64,000 nt of DNA from Chlorophyllum brunneum (Eukaryota; Basidiomycota; Agaricomycetes; Agaricales; Agaricaceae), in the NCBI GenBank assembly GCA_963576785.1, contig OY756145.1:186001-250000 (forward strand), read 5' to 3'. The translations under genes were made by a program, and so were the position numbers. Below are positions 10,859 through 23,138 of this stretch, piece after piece. Under the pieces are notes generated by a model. The model had not been told where the DNA came from. It worked only from the letters and a program-made list of their open reading frames with translations, and searched no databases. The first letter of the stretch is position 1. The number at the start of each line of letters is the position of its first letter.

Positions 10859-13800
10859 CTCCTCCTAGCTCAAAGTGCAATATGAATCAAGCACCAAACT
10901 GAATAGGTAAATAATTGCAACATCATTGGAATTTAATAGTATCCAGACTTTTTGTGCAGATGTCAGCAGGGTTTTTCTCAGACTCCACATAAAATAGTTC
11001 TATTTTGCCTATCTCAACAAGTTCATGGATGAAATGCCAGTGAATCATGACATGTTTGGACCAATGTTTGACAACTGGGTTGGAGGCCCAGAAAGTCAAT
11101 CCCAAATTGTCACACATAAGATATGGAGCAGGCTGTTTGAACCCAATCTCACCTAGCAGCTGATGAATCCAAATCAGTTGACAAGATGTCTTGCACATGG
11201 TGACATACTCACCTTCTGTGGTTGATAGTGCTGTAGTGGCTTGTCAGCAACTCAACCAGGAAACTGGTCTATTGGCAAACAAGACTAGATTGCTGGAAGT
11301 AGACTTACGTATAGTAAGACATCCCACAAAGTCAGAATCAGAGAAGCCTTGAATGGACTTCTGTGATTGCCTGTAAAAGACAAGGTGATAGTGTCATGTG
11401 CTCAGGAGGTAGTGGCACAAGCATAAACTGTGCTTGTAATGCTCCTCTGAAGGACTAGCCATCTGCTGACTGAGTTTCACAATGGCATAAGCAATATTAG
11501 GTTGCAAACCAATCATGAGATACATCAGGGATCCAACAAGTTGTTAGTACTTCTGGCAGAACTTAGGGTCAATGGTACCCTTGTAGGGCAGGAAGGCACA
11601 TCCTGCCAGAAGAGGTGTTTGAGTTGGCCTTGCAGTGACATCAAATTTAGTAAGGACCTTATTGAGATATGAAATCTGATTGACATAGATCTGCTTGTTC
11701 TTCCAGTCCTGTGAGATAGTCATGCCAAGAAACTCAGTTGTTCCTCCAAGGTTATGACATTCCCATTGTTCCATGAAGTTTTTCTTCATTTGGTAATAGA
11801 AGGGGCACTTCTTGCCTATGAAGACAACATTGTTGACATAAACAAGGGCAATCATAATCAAGCCAGTCTTCAGACAGCAATTATAGTATACTTCAGCATC
11901 AGATAGAGATCATTTAAAGCCCATGGCAAGCAGTGACTTTGTCATCACATGCCACCAAGCTAAGCTGGCTTGCTTAAGGCCATACAATACTTTTTGTAAC
12001 CTCCACACTTTATTTTGTCCAAGTGTGAATTCTTCCAGTTGTTCCATGAAGATTTCTTCATCCAGATTGCCATATAAATAGGTAGTTTTTACATCAATGC
12101 TTTCAATTTCCCAATCTTTGACTGCTACTAAGAAAAACAGTAGATAAGAAGTTTTGTAGCAGACAACTGGAGAGAAAAGCTTGTTGTAGTCAAGACCTTC
12201 CTTCTGTGAGAAACCTTTTGCCACTAGTTGAGCATGGTGATAACCATCTGACTTAGTGTTAAAGACTCATCTATTTTTGACAACATTAACACCCTTGGTA
12301 GGGTAGTCAACTAACTCATACACATTGCATTTTCTGAGCACATTGAGCTCCTCAAGGCATGCCTTAAGCCATTCATCATGCTCAGTAGGCGACAACTTGG
12401 CAAAGTCCCTAAACTGGACTGGCTGAGGCAATGGAGAGGTTGTACTGGCCTTAGAGAGGCAGTAATAGATCAACTCCATACCACCTTCACAAATTAATCA
12501 GTGAAGCTCTTCCTCACTTGGCTCAAGCATGGGCAAATCAATGTCAATATTCTGCTCACATGCTGGTGGGGGAGGTTGCAGCCTATCAGGTGCATATTCA
12601 TTTTCTCCTGGAATGTGATCACCAAGACCCGGGGGGGCATTAGATTGGCTAGGATTCCATTATTCTAGTCTAGGCTGACCAAAAGGTTTGTATCTTTCAT
12701 AGTCTCTAAGGATATCCTTCAGGTATCAGTGGTCACCATAGACATTTCCTTTTCTTTGTGGAACCTGAAGGGTGGTTTGATCACAAAGTTTTCTTGGTGC
12801 TTCAATGTCTGGATGGAGTATGAAAATCCCTTCTGGAATGGGTATGGGAGCCCAGTCATTAGCATGTGGATTAGGTGGAGGTGTAGCCTCCTCAACATCA
12901 TCCTCAACCTTAACTCCTCCTGGAGGCTGAGACAGCATAGGTGAAGAGGGAGGTGGAGTTAGATCCTTATAGGATAATCTTGGAGAAGATCCTCTTAAGA
13001 GGAAGAAGGCAGAGGGGATGGAGTCCACTCTCTGGGACTAGGAGTTTGTGGACAAGGAGGTGGCAGTGGTGGTCCTGCATATGGCACACTCAGACTGGAT
13101 GGTCCTAGAACAAATCTATCTCTGAACAGGGGAGGATTTAATCCTTCTCAATTATTTGAATTGCTATTATTGGGCAGCAATTGGCCCTGTTGTTTGGACT
13201 GTGATGGACATCTGGGAAAATAGAGTTTATCAAAGACAGCATGGGGGGAGATGAAGATAGAATTGTTCTGCTGATGGTGCATAAACTTGAAGTTGCTGCT
13301 ATCATCTACATAACCAATAAAGATCATCAATTCTGATTTGGGTGCAAGTTTGTCTTGCTGCACTTCATCAGGAAGGTATATGTAGGTCCCACAACTGAAC
13401 ACTCGGAGATGAGAAACATCAGGTTTCCTTCTGAACCATGTCTCATAGGGGGTGACCTATTTCAGGTGCTTCATAGGTGTTCTGTTATAGATATGAACAG
13501 CCATATCGAATACAAACTTCCAGTAGCTAGCCAGAAGGCACACTTCAAGTTGCATAGATTGCGCCTTTTCTAGAAGTGTTTGATTAAGATGTTTAGCACA
13601 CCCATTTTGTTGGTGAATGTGTGGTGCACTTGTTTTGTGAAGGATTCCTTTCTCAGCAAAATAGTCCTTAAGTTCCTGAGACATATATTCTCCTCCATTA
13701 TTAGAGCACACACACTTAATGTGTTTGCCTGTCTATTTCATGACTAGCTCAGCATATGCCTTGAAGGCACATGCAGCATCTGATTTGTTGCACAAGAAAG

Positions 13801-14405
13801 AAATGTGCACAGAGGAAGAGTAGTCATTAAGGAATGTCATAACCCATTTGAACTTATAGTAAGATACAATGGGGAGTTCCTGAAGATCTGAATGGATCAA
13901 TTCAAGGATCTCAGATACACAAGATGTATTCTCATGGTAGGCCTTGTTTGACAGCTTTCCAAGTGCACAACCAGAGCAAACCTTCTGTTCCTTTAGTGGA
14001 AGCACTGGAACGGATTCTGTGTGTTTTGGCATGTAACCTAGAGCCTGATCAGATAGGTGTGCAAATCTTTGATACCAGACATCATAGGATGTGGTATTCT
14101 TATTGATCAAAGCCAAGGAGATTTGAAGATCTCCATTGTGCAAGATATGTGAGTCAACAAAGTGAACTTGGTTTGAAGAAGCCCCCTGATGACAGTGTCC
14201 ACTCAGATAGGGTTTACCACGAACATCACAAATGACAGTCTTCCCATTAGACATTTCTGCAATCAAACTGGTTTTATCTGTGATGGATCCAGTCAAGAGA
14301 AGTCTTATATCTAACTTTGGTATGTGATATACTGGGCAAAGATGCAAAGTATGCCACTGAACTTTGCCAGACTCAAGTTTTACTTCTGTCTCTAAATAGA
14401 CAGTG
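10859..14405 (-). pseudogene. Ty1/copia polyprotein remnant (integrase, RT, RNase H)
   Basis: Minus-strand fragments follow copia order. The GAG-pre-integrase and integrase core lie at 14347-13457, with the zinc-finger-like HL...C..C block and FLNDYSS. A proline-rich linker lies at about 13400-12720. RT lies at 12479-11544, including the KARLVAKG-type start and the LYGLKQ block. RNase H lies at 11198-10923, ending in an ADICTKSL motif. Many stops and frame breaks occur. Two catalytic motifs have changed Asp to Asn: the integrase SDNGGEY motif reads SNNGGEY and the RT YVDD motif reads YVNN. Both are G-to-A changes on the coding strand. Gag and the 5' end are lost at 14405, where gypsy-1 begins. 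The element is dead. Confidence 0.85.
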
Positions 14406-14683
14406 TGTTATGAACTATAGGCCATTCATTCCTATCATGCGCCCATTACCTTGGGTACCCTCATACTCGTTTCACTCCCTGTTTTACCCCTAGAAGCTAT
14501 GCCGCCCATCTGACTCATTTACTCCTCTCCTTTATTATTAGTCATTACCACTAGTATATAAAGTATAGTAATACTTGAGGTATTCCTTACACTTTACCAA
14601 TCGTATCATCCCTTCTTCCTTTCTCTACTTCCCTTCCTTTATCCAAAGGCTTGCAACCTGAGTCAGAGACTAAGGTCGTAACA
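14406..14683 (+). repeat. gypsy-1 5' LTR
   Basis: 278 bp, TGTTA to TAACA. It contains TATATAAAG at 14555-14563. 26 nt after that box, at 14589-14600, is ACACTTTACCAA, the likely transcript start that pairs with the primer-binding site. Confidence 0.9.
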
Positions 14684-14684
14684 T

Positions 14685-14696
14685 TTGGTAAAGTGT
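14685..14696 (+). promoter_or_regulatory. gypsy-1 primer-binding site, self-priming type
   Basis: TTGGTAAAGTGT starts one base after the LTR. It is the exact reverse complement of ACACTTTACCAA at 14589-14600 within the same LTR, about where transcription should begin relative to the TATA box. Tf1/sushi-group chromoviruses are known to prime reverse transcription with a fragment of their own mRNA 5' end. This arrangement fits that mechanism; no tRNA 3'-end match was evident. Confidence 0.65.
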
Positions 14697-14776
14697 GATT
14701 CGACTCACCTTGTAAGAGAGGTGCCACTATTTGTAGCTAGGCTTGGAATAATAGCCTCTGACCAGGATGACAGTAT

Positions 14777-16021
14777 ATGAGCAGCAGTAGCTCATCGAGA
14801 ACACCAAGAAGACACAGAGCTCTGAGACCAACAGACATCCAGGGTTCACCCGTAGCAACAGGATCTAAATGATCAACAGAATCAGAAATCCCTGAAGGCC
14901 TTAAACGGCAGAAATCCAAACACAGCATAGACAAGAACACAGCTCTATTTGAAACTGAATTCAACATAGAAATCGCCGAGAACACATCCGATATAGATAT
15001 TGCCGAGACCTACGAGAAAGAATCCGAACACACCACAGACAAAGAACCAGCTCCATCAGAAGAGGAAATCGACACAGAAGTCGCCAATGCCACAGCCGAT
15101 ATAGAAATCGCTGAGACCCACGGAAATGAACACAGCGAACCAGAGACAGAACCAGAGATGACAGAAGAAATCAATGTCCCAAAGAACCTAGCCCCAGAGC
15201 CAGGATATTTCAATGGAGACAGAACCAGATTCGATGATTGGTGGAGAGCAATATCCTTATGGTTAATGTTCAATAAGATAGACGAAAACAAACAGAAGAT
15301 AGTAGCAATTTTGGCGAGAATGAAAGGGGGACTAGCAGGCCCTTACGCCAACACGCAACTACAAGCCATCCAAAACAAGAAAACACCAGATTGGGATAAC
15401 TTTACAAAAGAAATAGAAGCCACATTTTCCTTGGGAAATAGGAAAGCCATAGCAGAAGGAGAAATCGAGACGTTCAAACAAGGGAAAAAGAACACGGCAG
15501 ATTTCTTAATCGAATTCGAGGCATTGAAAGCCCAAGTGGGGACAGACGACACCCACGCAATATTCCTCCTCAAACGCCACACCAGAGCAGACATCATTCA
15601 AACCATAGTAGGCTACCCGACAACCTCCATCCCAATAACATACACCAAATGGAAAACTACAATCCTCGCAGTAGGACAAGGGTATGAAACAACGGACATC
15701 ACCTGAGGAGATGTCAGAACCACCACCGGAATTACTTATGGAGATAGAGGACAACCCATGGAGATAGGAAGACAAAGGGCAGACACCGACCAAAATGGAA
15801 AACCAAGGTGCTACAACTGCAACCTCTATGGGCATATCGCCAAATACTGCAGAAAGAAGATGAAAGTCACGTACACCAAGATAACGTGCTACAATTGTGG
15901 CAAACAAGGCCACATCTCAAAGAACTGCCGAGCGCCCAAGAAAGCGCATATCAGAGAGGTCAACGAGGATGACGAACAAGAAATAGAGGAGAAAGAGGAT
16001 TTTGTCGAAGGCTCCAAGTAG
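14777..16021 (+). pseudogene. gypsy-1 gag
   Basis: The frame starts MSSSSSSRTPRRHRALRP and meets TGA about 31 codons in. It then stays open through an acidic region and the retrotransposon-gag core (PGYFNGDRTRFDDWWRAISL at about 15200) to a second in-frame TGA at about 15703. After that come two CCHC zinc knuckles (CYNCNLYGHIAKYC and CYNCGKQGHISKNC, about 15810-15930). The ORF ends with TAG at 16019-16021. Both internal TGA codons occur at the same places in gypsy-4. Gag would form the particle shell and bind RNA through the knuckles. Confidence 0.85.
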
Positions 16022-16080
16022 GCGCAAACCCGCGAGCCAATAAACCTAGAGTTTCTGTTTTATCCCACAATAGAAGATAT

Positions 16081-19000
16081 GTGATTCCCCAAAAACGAAA
16101 CTCTACGCGCGAACTTCTCCTCAACTCAACAATCCAGACAAGAAAAGGACGCAGACCAATTACAACCCTCGTAGACTCCGGATGCACCCACACATGCATA
16201 GCACAACGAACAATAGAAGAAGAGCAGATCCCGACCAAACCCCTGGAAACCCCAATCAGAGTAATCAATGCCAACGGAACAGAAAATAAAAAAGGAGAAA
16301 TAACGGACAAGGCACAACTGGTATTAAACAACGGCAACCACATGGAACAAATTGATGCTTTGGTAACACAACTGGAAAGCACAGACTTATATCTTGGACA
16401 TGACTGGCTGGTCAAGCATAACCCGGAAATCAATTGGAACAATCACGTCATACAATTCACCAGATGCCCAGATGATTGCAAAATATCACATAGCAACATA
16501 CGGTTCAACGAGAAAATATGGACAGTCAAGGAACACATTGAAGAAAAAAAGGTGGACCAGATGAATGATGAAGATCTACCACCATACCTCCGACAATACA
16601 CCCACCTATTCAACAAAAAGAACTTCGATAAACTACCCGAGCACACGGTATGGGACCACGAGATAAACCTATCTGAGGATACACCCCCGGTACTACAGTC
16701 TAAGGTCTACCCAATGACAATAACAGAGAAGCAGGAACTACAGAAGTTCCTTGACAAAAACCTTGCCTCAGGAAGAATCAGACCATCACAATCCCCCTAC
16801 GCCACCCCATGCTTCTTTATACCAAAAAAGGACGGAACAAAGTGCCTGGTACAGGATTACAAAAAGCTGAATGAACACACCATCAAGGATAAAACACCAC
16901 TGCCACTCATAGGCGAAGTTCTAGATTGATTAAAGGATGCGAAGGTGTTCAACAAGCTCAATATCATTTGGGGATATAACAACGTCAGAATCAGAAAGGG
17001 AGATGAATGGAAGGCAGCGTTTGTAACAAACAACAGATTATTCGAACCTACGGTCATGTTCTTCGGGATGAGCAATTCACCAGCAACCTTTCAGAGGATG
17101 ATGAACATGGTATTTCGGGAAATGTTACATGAGGGAACGCTCGTCAACTACATGGACGATTTTGTCATTCCAGGAACCACACAGGAAGAACTCGAGGAAA
17201 GAACAACGCAGTTCTTAAATATTGCAGCCAAGCACCAGCTCTACTTCAAGCGGTCAAAATGTGTGTTTGACGCGAAGGAAATACCCATACTAGGTTTTAT
17301 AGTGGGACAGGGCAGTGTTAAAATGGAGGAAGAGAAGGTGAAAGCAGTAAGAGAATGGCCAATACCCAAATCCGTAAAAGACGTCGAAAAATTCCTGGGT
17401 TTTGCAAACTTCTACCAACAATTCATACAAGACTTCAGTAACATAGCAACACCCCTACATGAGCTGAAGAAGAAAGATGTGCAATGGTCATGGTCAGAAC
17501 AACAACAACAGGTGTTTGAGAAAATCAAGGAAAAAATCACGAGCGAACCAGTACTAGCAATGCCCCAAGACAAAGGACAATACAGAGTAGAAGTGGATGC
17601 ATCAGGATATGGAGTAGGAGTGGTATTATCACAAAACCAGAATGACCAGTGGCACCCAATCGCCTTTCACTCAAGAATAATGACACCGGCAGAATGAAAC
17701 TACCAAATATACGACAAAGAACTACTGGCAATCCGGGAAGCAATCAAAATGTGGAGACAATACCTACTCGATGCCGACAAACCATTCGAGATATGGACGG
17801 ACCACAAAAACTTAGAATACTTCAGGAAACCACAACAGCTCACAGGAAGACAGGCAAGATGGCAACTGGAATTACAGGAATATCGTTACACGTTAAAACA
17901 CATACCCGGAAAGACAAACACAAAAGCAGACATGCTATCAAGACTAGCAAAAACAGACACAACCAGAGACAACACAAATATCATGCTATTACCCGACCAC
18001 TTATTCGATAACACTATCACTGAGATCAGACAAATTTGGGAAATATCGGGAGAAGAAGACCTGAAACACTGATTGTGAAAGGAGCAAAGAAGAGAAACAC
18101 AGTGGTTAAGAGAGAAGGAGAAATGACCAGAGGAGATATGGGAAACCGATGGATTACCTATGTTTGAAGGAAGAATATATGTACCACCAAACGCCGAGTT
18201 ATGCCAAGAAATACTCCAACAACACCATGACAAAATGGACGTAGGACACCCGGGACAACACAGAATGATCGAACTCCTCAAAAGGACATATTGGTGGCCA
18301 CAAATGCGCAATAATGCCAAACAATACATCAAGGGATGTGATACATGTCAGCGAAACAAAATACTCCAGATACAACCTACCACACATCTCCATCCACTAC
18401 CAATACCCACCAGACCATGGGAAGAAATATCAATCGATATGATAGGACCACTACCAGAATCGGAAGGATATGATGCGATACTTGTCATCGTTGATCATTT
18501 CAGCAAAATAATCAGATTATGCGCAGTCAACACCACCCTATCATCCGAAGAGTTAGGAGATATTTATCAGGATGACATTTGGAGACAACATGGAATACCC
18601 CAAAGGATCATCAGTGACAGAGGTCCACAATTTGCATCAAAATTCATGGCGGAACTTTGCAGAGCAACCGGCACCCAACGTAACCTATCCACGGCATACC
18701 ATCCACAAACAGACGGTCAGACAGAGTGCATCAACCAGGAGGTTGAGGCATACCTCAGAAATGTAATCAACCATGCATAGGACAACTGGAAGAAATGGCT
18801 CAGCACCACAGAATTCCAGTATAACAATAAAACACATAGTGCCACTGGACATTCACCGTTCCAGATAGTATACGGACAACATCCATGGAAAGGAGATATC
18901 TCAAACGAGGCCAAGGCTCCTGCGATCACGGAGCGAATACAGGAGCTACAGGACATGTGCCAAGAAACGATCAAAATGCTACAACAAAACCAGATGCAAA

Positions 19001-19503
19001 TGGAGAAATGGAACAGCACAAAACCAGAACACGAGTACCTGGAAGGAGACCAAGTTTGGCTTGAGGCAGACAATATTAGGATAACAAGACCAACGAAAAA
19101 ACTTGATCACAGGAGATACGGACCATTCCGAGTAAAAGAAAAAATAGGTGAAACAAGCTACCGACTGGAGCTACCTGAAACATGGGTGATACACGATGTG
19201 TTCAACAGCAGACTCCTATCCCCCTGTCACAAACCCGAGTATGACAGCCAGCATACTCTGCCGCCACCGATCCCTGAGATAGTCAATGATGAGGAACACT
19301 ACGAGGTAGACAAAGTCCGAGGACACTACACAAAGGGAAAACGAAAACGATGCCTAGTACACTGGAAAGGATATACGTCTGAAGAAGATACATGGGAAGA
19401 TGAAACAAATCTAGAAAATGCCAAGGAAGCAGTACAAGAGTTTATGAGCAAGATTTCGAAGACGAAACCTATAAAAAGGGGAGGTAAAAAGCAGCAATTA
19501 TGA
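16081..19503 (+). pseudogene. gypsy-1 pol: protease, RT, RNase H, integrase, chromodomain
   Basis: The pol frame is one step away from gag. The protease shows LVDSGCT (about 16170). RT carries the FFGMSN block and catalytic NYMDDF (about 17150). RNase H spans about 17550-18000. Integrase has an HHCC zinc domain ending CDTCQRNK and the catalytic blocks SIDMIGPLP and ISDRGPQFAS. The C-terminus is a chromodomain (CLVHWKGYTSEEDTWED, about 19350), which defines chromoviruses and is thought to steer insertion to modified histones. Stops break the frame at about 16927 (TGA), 17695 (TGA), several TGA between 18070 and 18125, and 18778 (TAG). Comparison with gypsy-4 shows these are mostly C-to-T or G-to-A changes. 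Confidence 0.88.
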
Positions 19504-19600
19504 ACAACAAACCTCGTATTCCAAGCAACCACTACACTCAGAACATTACTCGTAGTATCCACTTCACCCTTGACTTCACCAACTATCTTTATAGCACACC

Positions 19601-20437
19601 ATGTCCGCCGAATGCCAACTTACCCCATACCCCTACCTCAAAGAATTCGATGAACTTGTCCCAGAAAGAACCAGCCATGAGGAACTTGTGGAAGGAGAAA
19701 CCCTAGTCGACACCATGATACTATTAGGCGCAGCAATGAAAGCAACCCAAGAAGGTGCATCCAAAATAATGGACACCTTATCCGAGGCCACTCCAAGACT
19801 CAACCAGTTCATCATCGACGAAGGAAGGAGAGACCAATTGGAGAGACACTTATACAAAATCAACGACGACCTGCAACTCATCGTCATCTCCAATATGCGA
19901 GCTCGGATGCACAGCATCCTCGTAGCCCTAGCCAAACAACTCAATACGTACGAGTCAAGGAGCACAGACAATCTATCCCACCATATTGTTAACCGGCTAC
20001 TTGTTAGTAACGACCCGTTCCCCATCCAACACCACATCTGTCATACATGCGAACAAAAAGGACAAGAAACAACAGCCGCCGACCAACTACTTCACCCCGA
20101 CATCGAAGAAGAAGTAGCCCATCTCCAAACCATCCTCACCATGGTAGTACCCCCCATCACACCCATGACCTTCCATCCACCGACAGGATATAACACTTTG
20201 AAATCGGAAGGTGAAAAGGACAACGAATACTGGAGGAGCATAGTCCATAAGCTCTTAAGCAATCACACCAACGACAACACCACGTACAATAATCACACCC
20301 ACTTCCTGTTCAAAGAAGGACCGCCACATGCACCCCTCTGAATTGGCTTATGACGTGTCAACAAGGCACCTCTCATCGGAGGAAACAAGAAGGACTTGGC
20401 CAGAGCTCTGGGAGTGGCCGTACCTATGAATGAGTAA
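19601..20437 (+). pseudogene. gypsy-1 ORF3: extra protein after integrase, unknown function
   Basis: After the chromodomain ORF a separate frame starts MSAECQLTPYPYLKEF and runs about 278 codons to TAA at 20435-20437, with one break (TGG to TGA at about 20339). It is predicted helical, with few Cys, no signal peptide and no membrane span, so it is not an env-like glycoprotein. Homologues stand in the same place in gypsy-2 and gypsy-4, so the ORF belongs to the family. I do not recognise a domain. Possible roles, all inference, are an accessory assembly, silencing-avoidance or nucleic-acid-binding factor. Confidence 0.75.
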
Positions 20438-20535
20438 ATGCTCATAAAGTTTTCCCAAATCTGTATGCTTTATTTTACAAAAGGACCTTTACAGTAATAC
20501 GCATCATGAGGATATGAAGCTTGAAAGGGAGGTAT

Positions 20536-20816
20536 TGTTACGAACTATAGATAGACTGATCATTCCTATTATGCACCCGTTACCTCATGTACCCTCATAC
20601 TCATTTCACCTTCTGTTTCACCCCTAGAGGCTATGCCTTCTATCTGACTCATTTACTCCTCTCCCTTATTATTAGTTGTAGCCATTAGTATATAAAGTGT
20701 AGCAATACTTGATGTATTCCTTACACTTTACCAATCGTATCATCCCTTCTTCCTTTCTCTACTTCCTTCCTTTATCCAAAGGCTTGCAACCTGAGTCAGA
20801 GACTAAGGTCGTAACA
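20536..20816 (+). repeat. gypsy-1 3' LTR
   Basis: 281 bp, TGTTA to TAACA, preceded by a purine tract. Its 3' half is almost identical to the 5' LTR but its 5' half is clearly divergent. Confidence 0.9.
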
Positions 20817-21913
20817 AAAATGATCAGATTGCGCACAGTCAACACCACCTTAACATCTGAGGAGCTAGGAGATATCTATTGAGATGACATATGGAGAACA
20901 CATGGAATACCCCACAGAATTATCAGCGACAGAGGACCACAATTCGCATCAAAATTCATGGCAGAACTATACCGAGCAACAGGAACCCAGCAAAACTTAT
21001 CCACGGCATACCACCCACAAACCAACAGTCAAACAGAACACATCAACCAGGAGGTTGAGACATACCTCAGAAGTGTAATAAGCCATGCACAGAACAACTG
21101 GAAAAAATGGTTAGCCACAGCGGAATTCCAATACAATGACAAAATCCACACAGCCACTGGATATTCGCCATTCAAAATAGTATATGGATGACACCCTTGG
21201 AAAGGAGACATAACAAGCAGCACCAAGGCTCCTGCAATCATGGAATGCATACAGAAGTTACAAAACATGTGACAGGAGGCAATAAAGATGTTACAACACA
21301 GTCAGATGCAAATGGAGAAATGCAATAGCACCAAACCAGAACATGAATATACCTCAGGAGAGCAAGTTTGGCTCGAAGCAAGTAATATTAGGACAACAAG
21401 ACCAACTAAGAAGCTGGATCACAAACAATACAGACTATTTAGGATAAAAACAAAAATAGGCAAAACAAGTTACCAACTGGAATTACCTGAAACATAGGCA
21501 ATACATGATGTATTCAATAGCAGACTCCTCTCCCCCTATCAAAAACCTGAGTTTGACAGCCAGTGCACCCCACCACCACCGATGCCTGAGATCATCAATG
21601 ATGAAGAACAATACAAAGTAGAAGAGATCCGAGGACACCACATGAGGGGACAACAAAATCAATTCCTAGTACACTGGAAAGGTTATACCTCTGAAGAAGA
21701 CACATGGGAGGATGAGTCAGAATTGGAAAATGCTAAGAAGGCAGTTCAAGAATTTTTAGACAAGATTTTGAGGATGAAACCTATAAAAAGGGGGGGTAAA
21801 AAGCAACAATTATGAACAACAAACCTCATATTGCAAGAGATCACTACACCCAACACACTTCATGCTGTATTCACTGCACCCTAGATCTTGCCAACTACCT
21901 CTACAACACACTA

Positions 21914-22791
21914 TGCACACCAAATGCAGACCCACCCCCTTCCCAGCCAATGATACAGAATTTGATCAAGAACTCAACAACCTCCTCGACGCCCAGTCCA
22001 CCGAAGACCAGATCGAACACTATACCTCCACCACCAAAGGACTCACATACATCACCCATGCCATCAACAACCTCCAAGTCCAAGCCAAAGCCCTAAGCCA
22101 TATACTACTCATCACTACCATCAGAGTCCTCCCAGCGGCCATGTCAACTGGAAAACATGAACTCATGAAGGAGTTATTGGATAAAGCAGCCACCGACCTT
22201 AATGTATTGGTACATTCTGACACAAAGAAATGTATCCAAAGTGCCTTAATTATGACAGGCAAAAGACTCAACCACCTCACCGACTCTAGCAACAATCCCA
22301 CCTATAGACTTGCTTGAAGGCTAATGGATCTCAATTCATATACCTCCACTTCCTTACCTGACAAACCACCCTACCACAAAGAAGAGGAACAGGAATGGTT
22401 AGATGAAGGAATGGAAAGAATCAACAAATCAGTCCCAGACCATTTAATGGAACCGGATATGCAAGATGAAGTAGACCATCTCCTTATACAACTACCCGAC
22501 ATAGATCCACCACCCAAACCAGCAATATTTAACCCACCACCATCTTACCTCACACTTAAAGATGATGGACAGTTCAAAGAAAACTACTGGGAAGAAATAG
22601 TACACAACCTTGTCGCAGCCAAGACAAACAATACCACTACATTCCGAGGATGCACTATAGCCCTCTTCCAAGGAGGACAGGACCATGCCCCCTTCTGGAT
22701 CGGATGTTGACACAAATCAGGAGTCCCAATGATTAGTCCTACCAAACGTCAACTCATCAATGCCTTACACAAAGAACAAGATGACAAGTAG
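21914..22791 (+). pseudogene. gypsy-2 ORF3 (divergent homologue)
   Basis: The frame begins MHTKCRPTPFPANDTEFDQE and aligns in layout with gypsy-1 ORF3: an N-terminal helical half, a middle EEVDHL-type motif and a C-terminal NYWEEIVHNL / FWIG block. There are breaks at about 22315 and after FWIGC. Divergence from gypsy-1 ORF3 is large, yet the block order and the terminal motif persist, which suggests past selection on this protein. Confidence 0.65.
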
Positions 22792-22834
22792 ACCACAATA
22801 CTTCATGGGGTCATGAATGTAAAAAGGGAGGTAT

Positions 22835-23138
22835 TGTTATGAACTATAGATAAACAGTACATTCCTATCATGTGCCTGTCACATTCATCATTCCTATGTA
22901 TCTATTTCACCTCTTGTTTCATCCCTTAAGGCTGTACTCCTCTTGACTCATTCTATTTGTCCTTATGACTCCCTTACTCCATTCCCTTATTATTAGCACT
23001 TACCACTAGTATATAAAGTGTAGTAATACTTGATGTATTCCTTACACTTTACCAATCATATCATCCCTTTCTCTTCTCTCTACATTCTTGTCTTTATCCA
23101 AAGACTTGCAACCTGAGTCTAAGACTCAGGTTGTAACA
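22835..23138 (+). repeat. gypsy-2 3' LTR
   Basis: 304 bp, TGTTATGAAC to GTTGTAACA, with TATATAAAG inside. It is preceded by AAAAAGGGAGGTAT, a polypurine tract. Confidence 0.9.

Larger units (their letters stand above)
14406..20816 (+). mobile_element. gypsy-1: Ty3/gypsy chromovirus, near full length, defective
   Basis: Two TGTTA...TAACA LTRs (14406-14683 and 20536-20816) bracket gag, pol with a chromodomain integrase, and an extra 3' ORF. Just after the 5' LTR is the primer-binding site. Just before the 3' LTR is a purine tract (AAAGGGAGGTAT). The two LTRs differ at many sites, including transversions and small indels in their 5' halves, far more than the two LTRs of gypsy-4. No 5-bp target duplication is present: the left flank ends CAGTG and the right flank starts AAAAT. 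The left flank is copia and the right flank is gypsy-2. This points to a recombinant element rather than one clean insertion. Confidence 0.9.
20817..23138 (+). mobile_element. gypsy-2: 3' half of a related gypsy element
   Basis: The sequence starts abruptly inside the integrase core (KMIRLRTVNTTL, 20820) next to gypsy-1's 3' LTR. It continues through the integrase end, a chromodomain (FLVHWKGYTSEEDTWED, about 21670), ORF3 and a 304-bp 3' LTR (22835-23138). Frames have scattered stops, many matching CGA-to-TGA or CAG-to-TAG decay. The 5' half is missing. The LTR end directly abuts ORF3 sequence of the opposite-strand gypsy-3, so gypsy-2 probably inserted into gypsy-3 before the left side was lost. 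Confidence 0.88.

Noticed and set aside
19601..20437. gypsy ORF3 considered as an env-like gene.
   Set aside because: There is no signal peptide, transmembrane helix or cysteine pattern of a fusion glycoprotein, so it was kept as an unknown accessory ORF.
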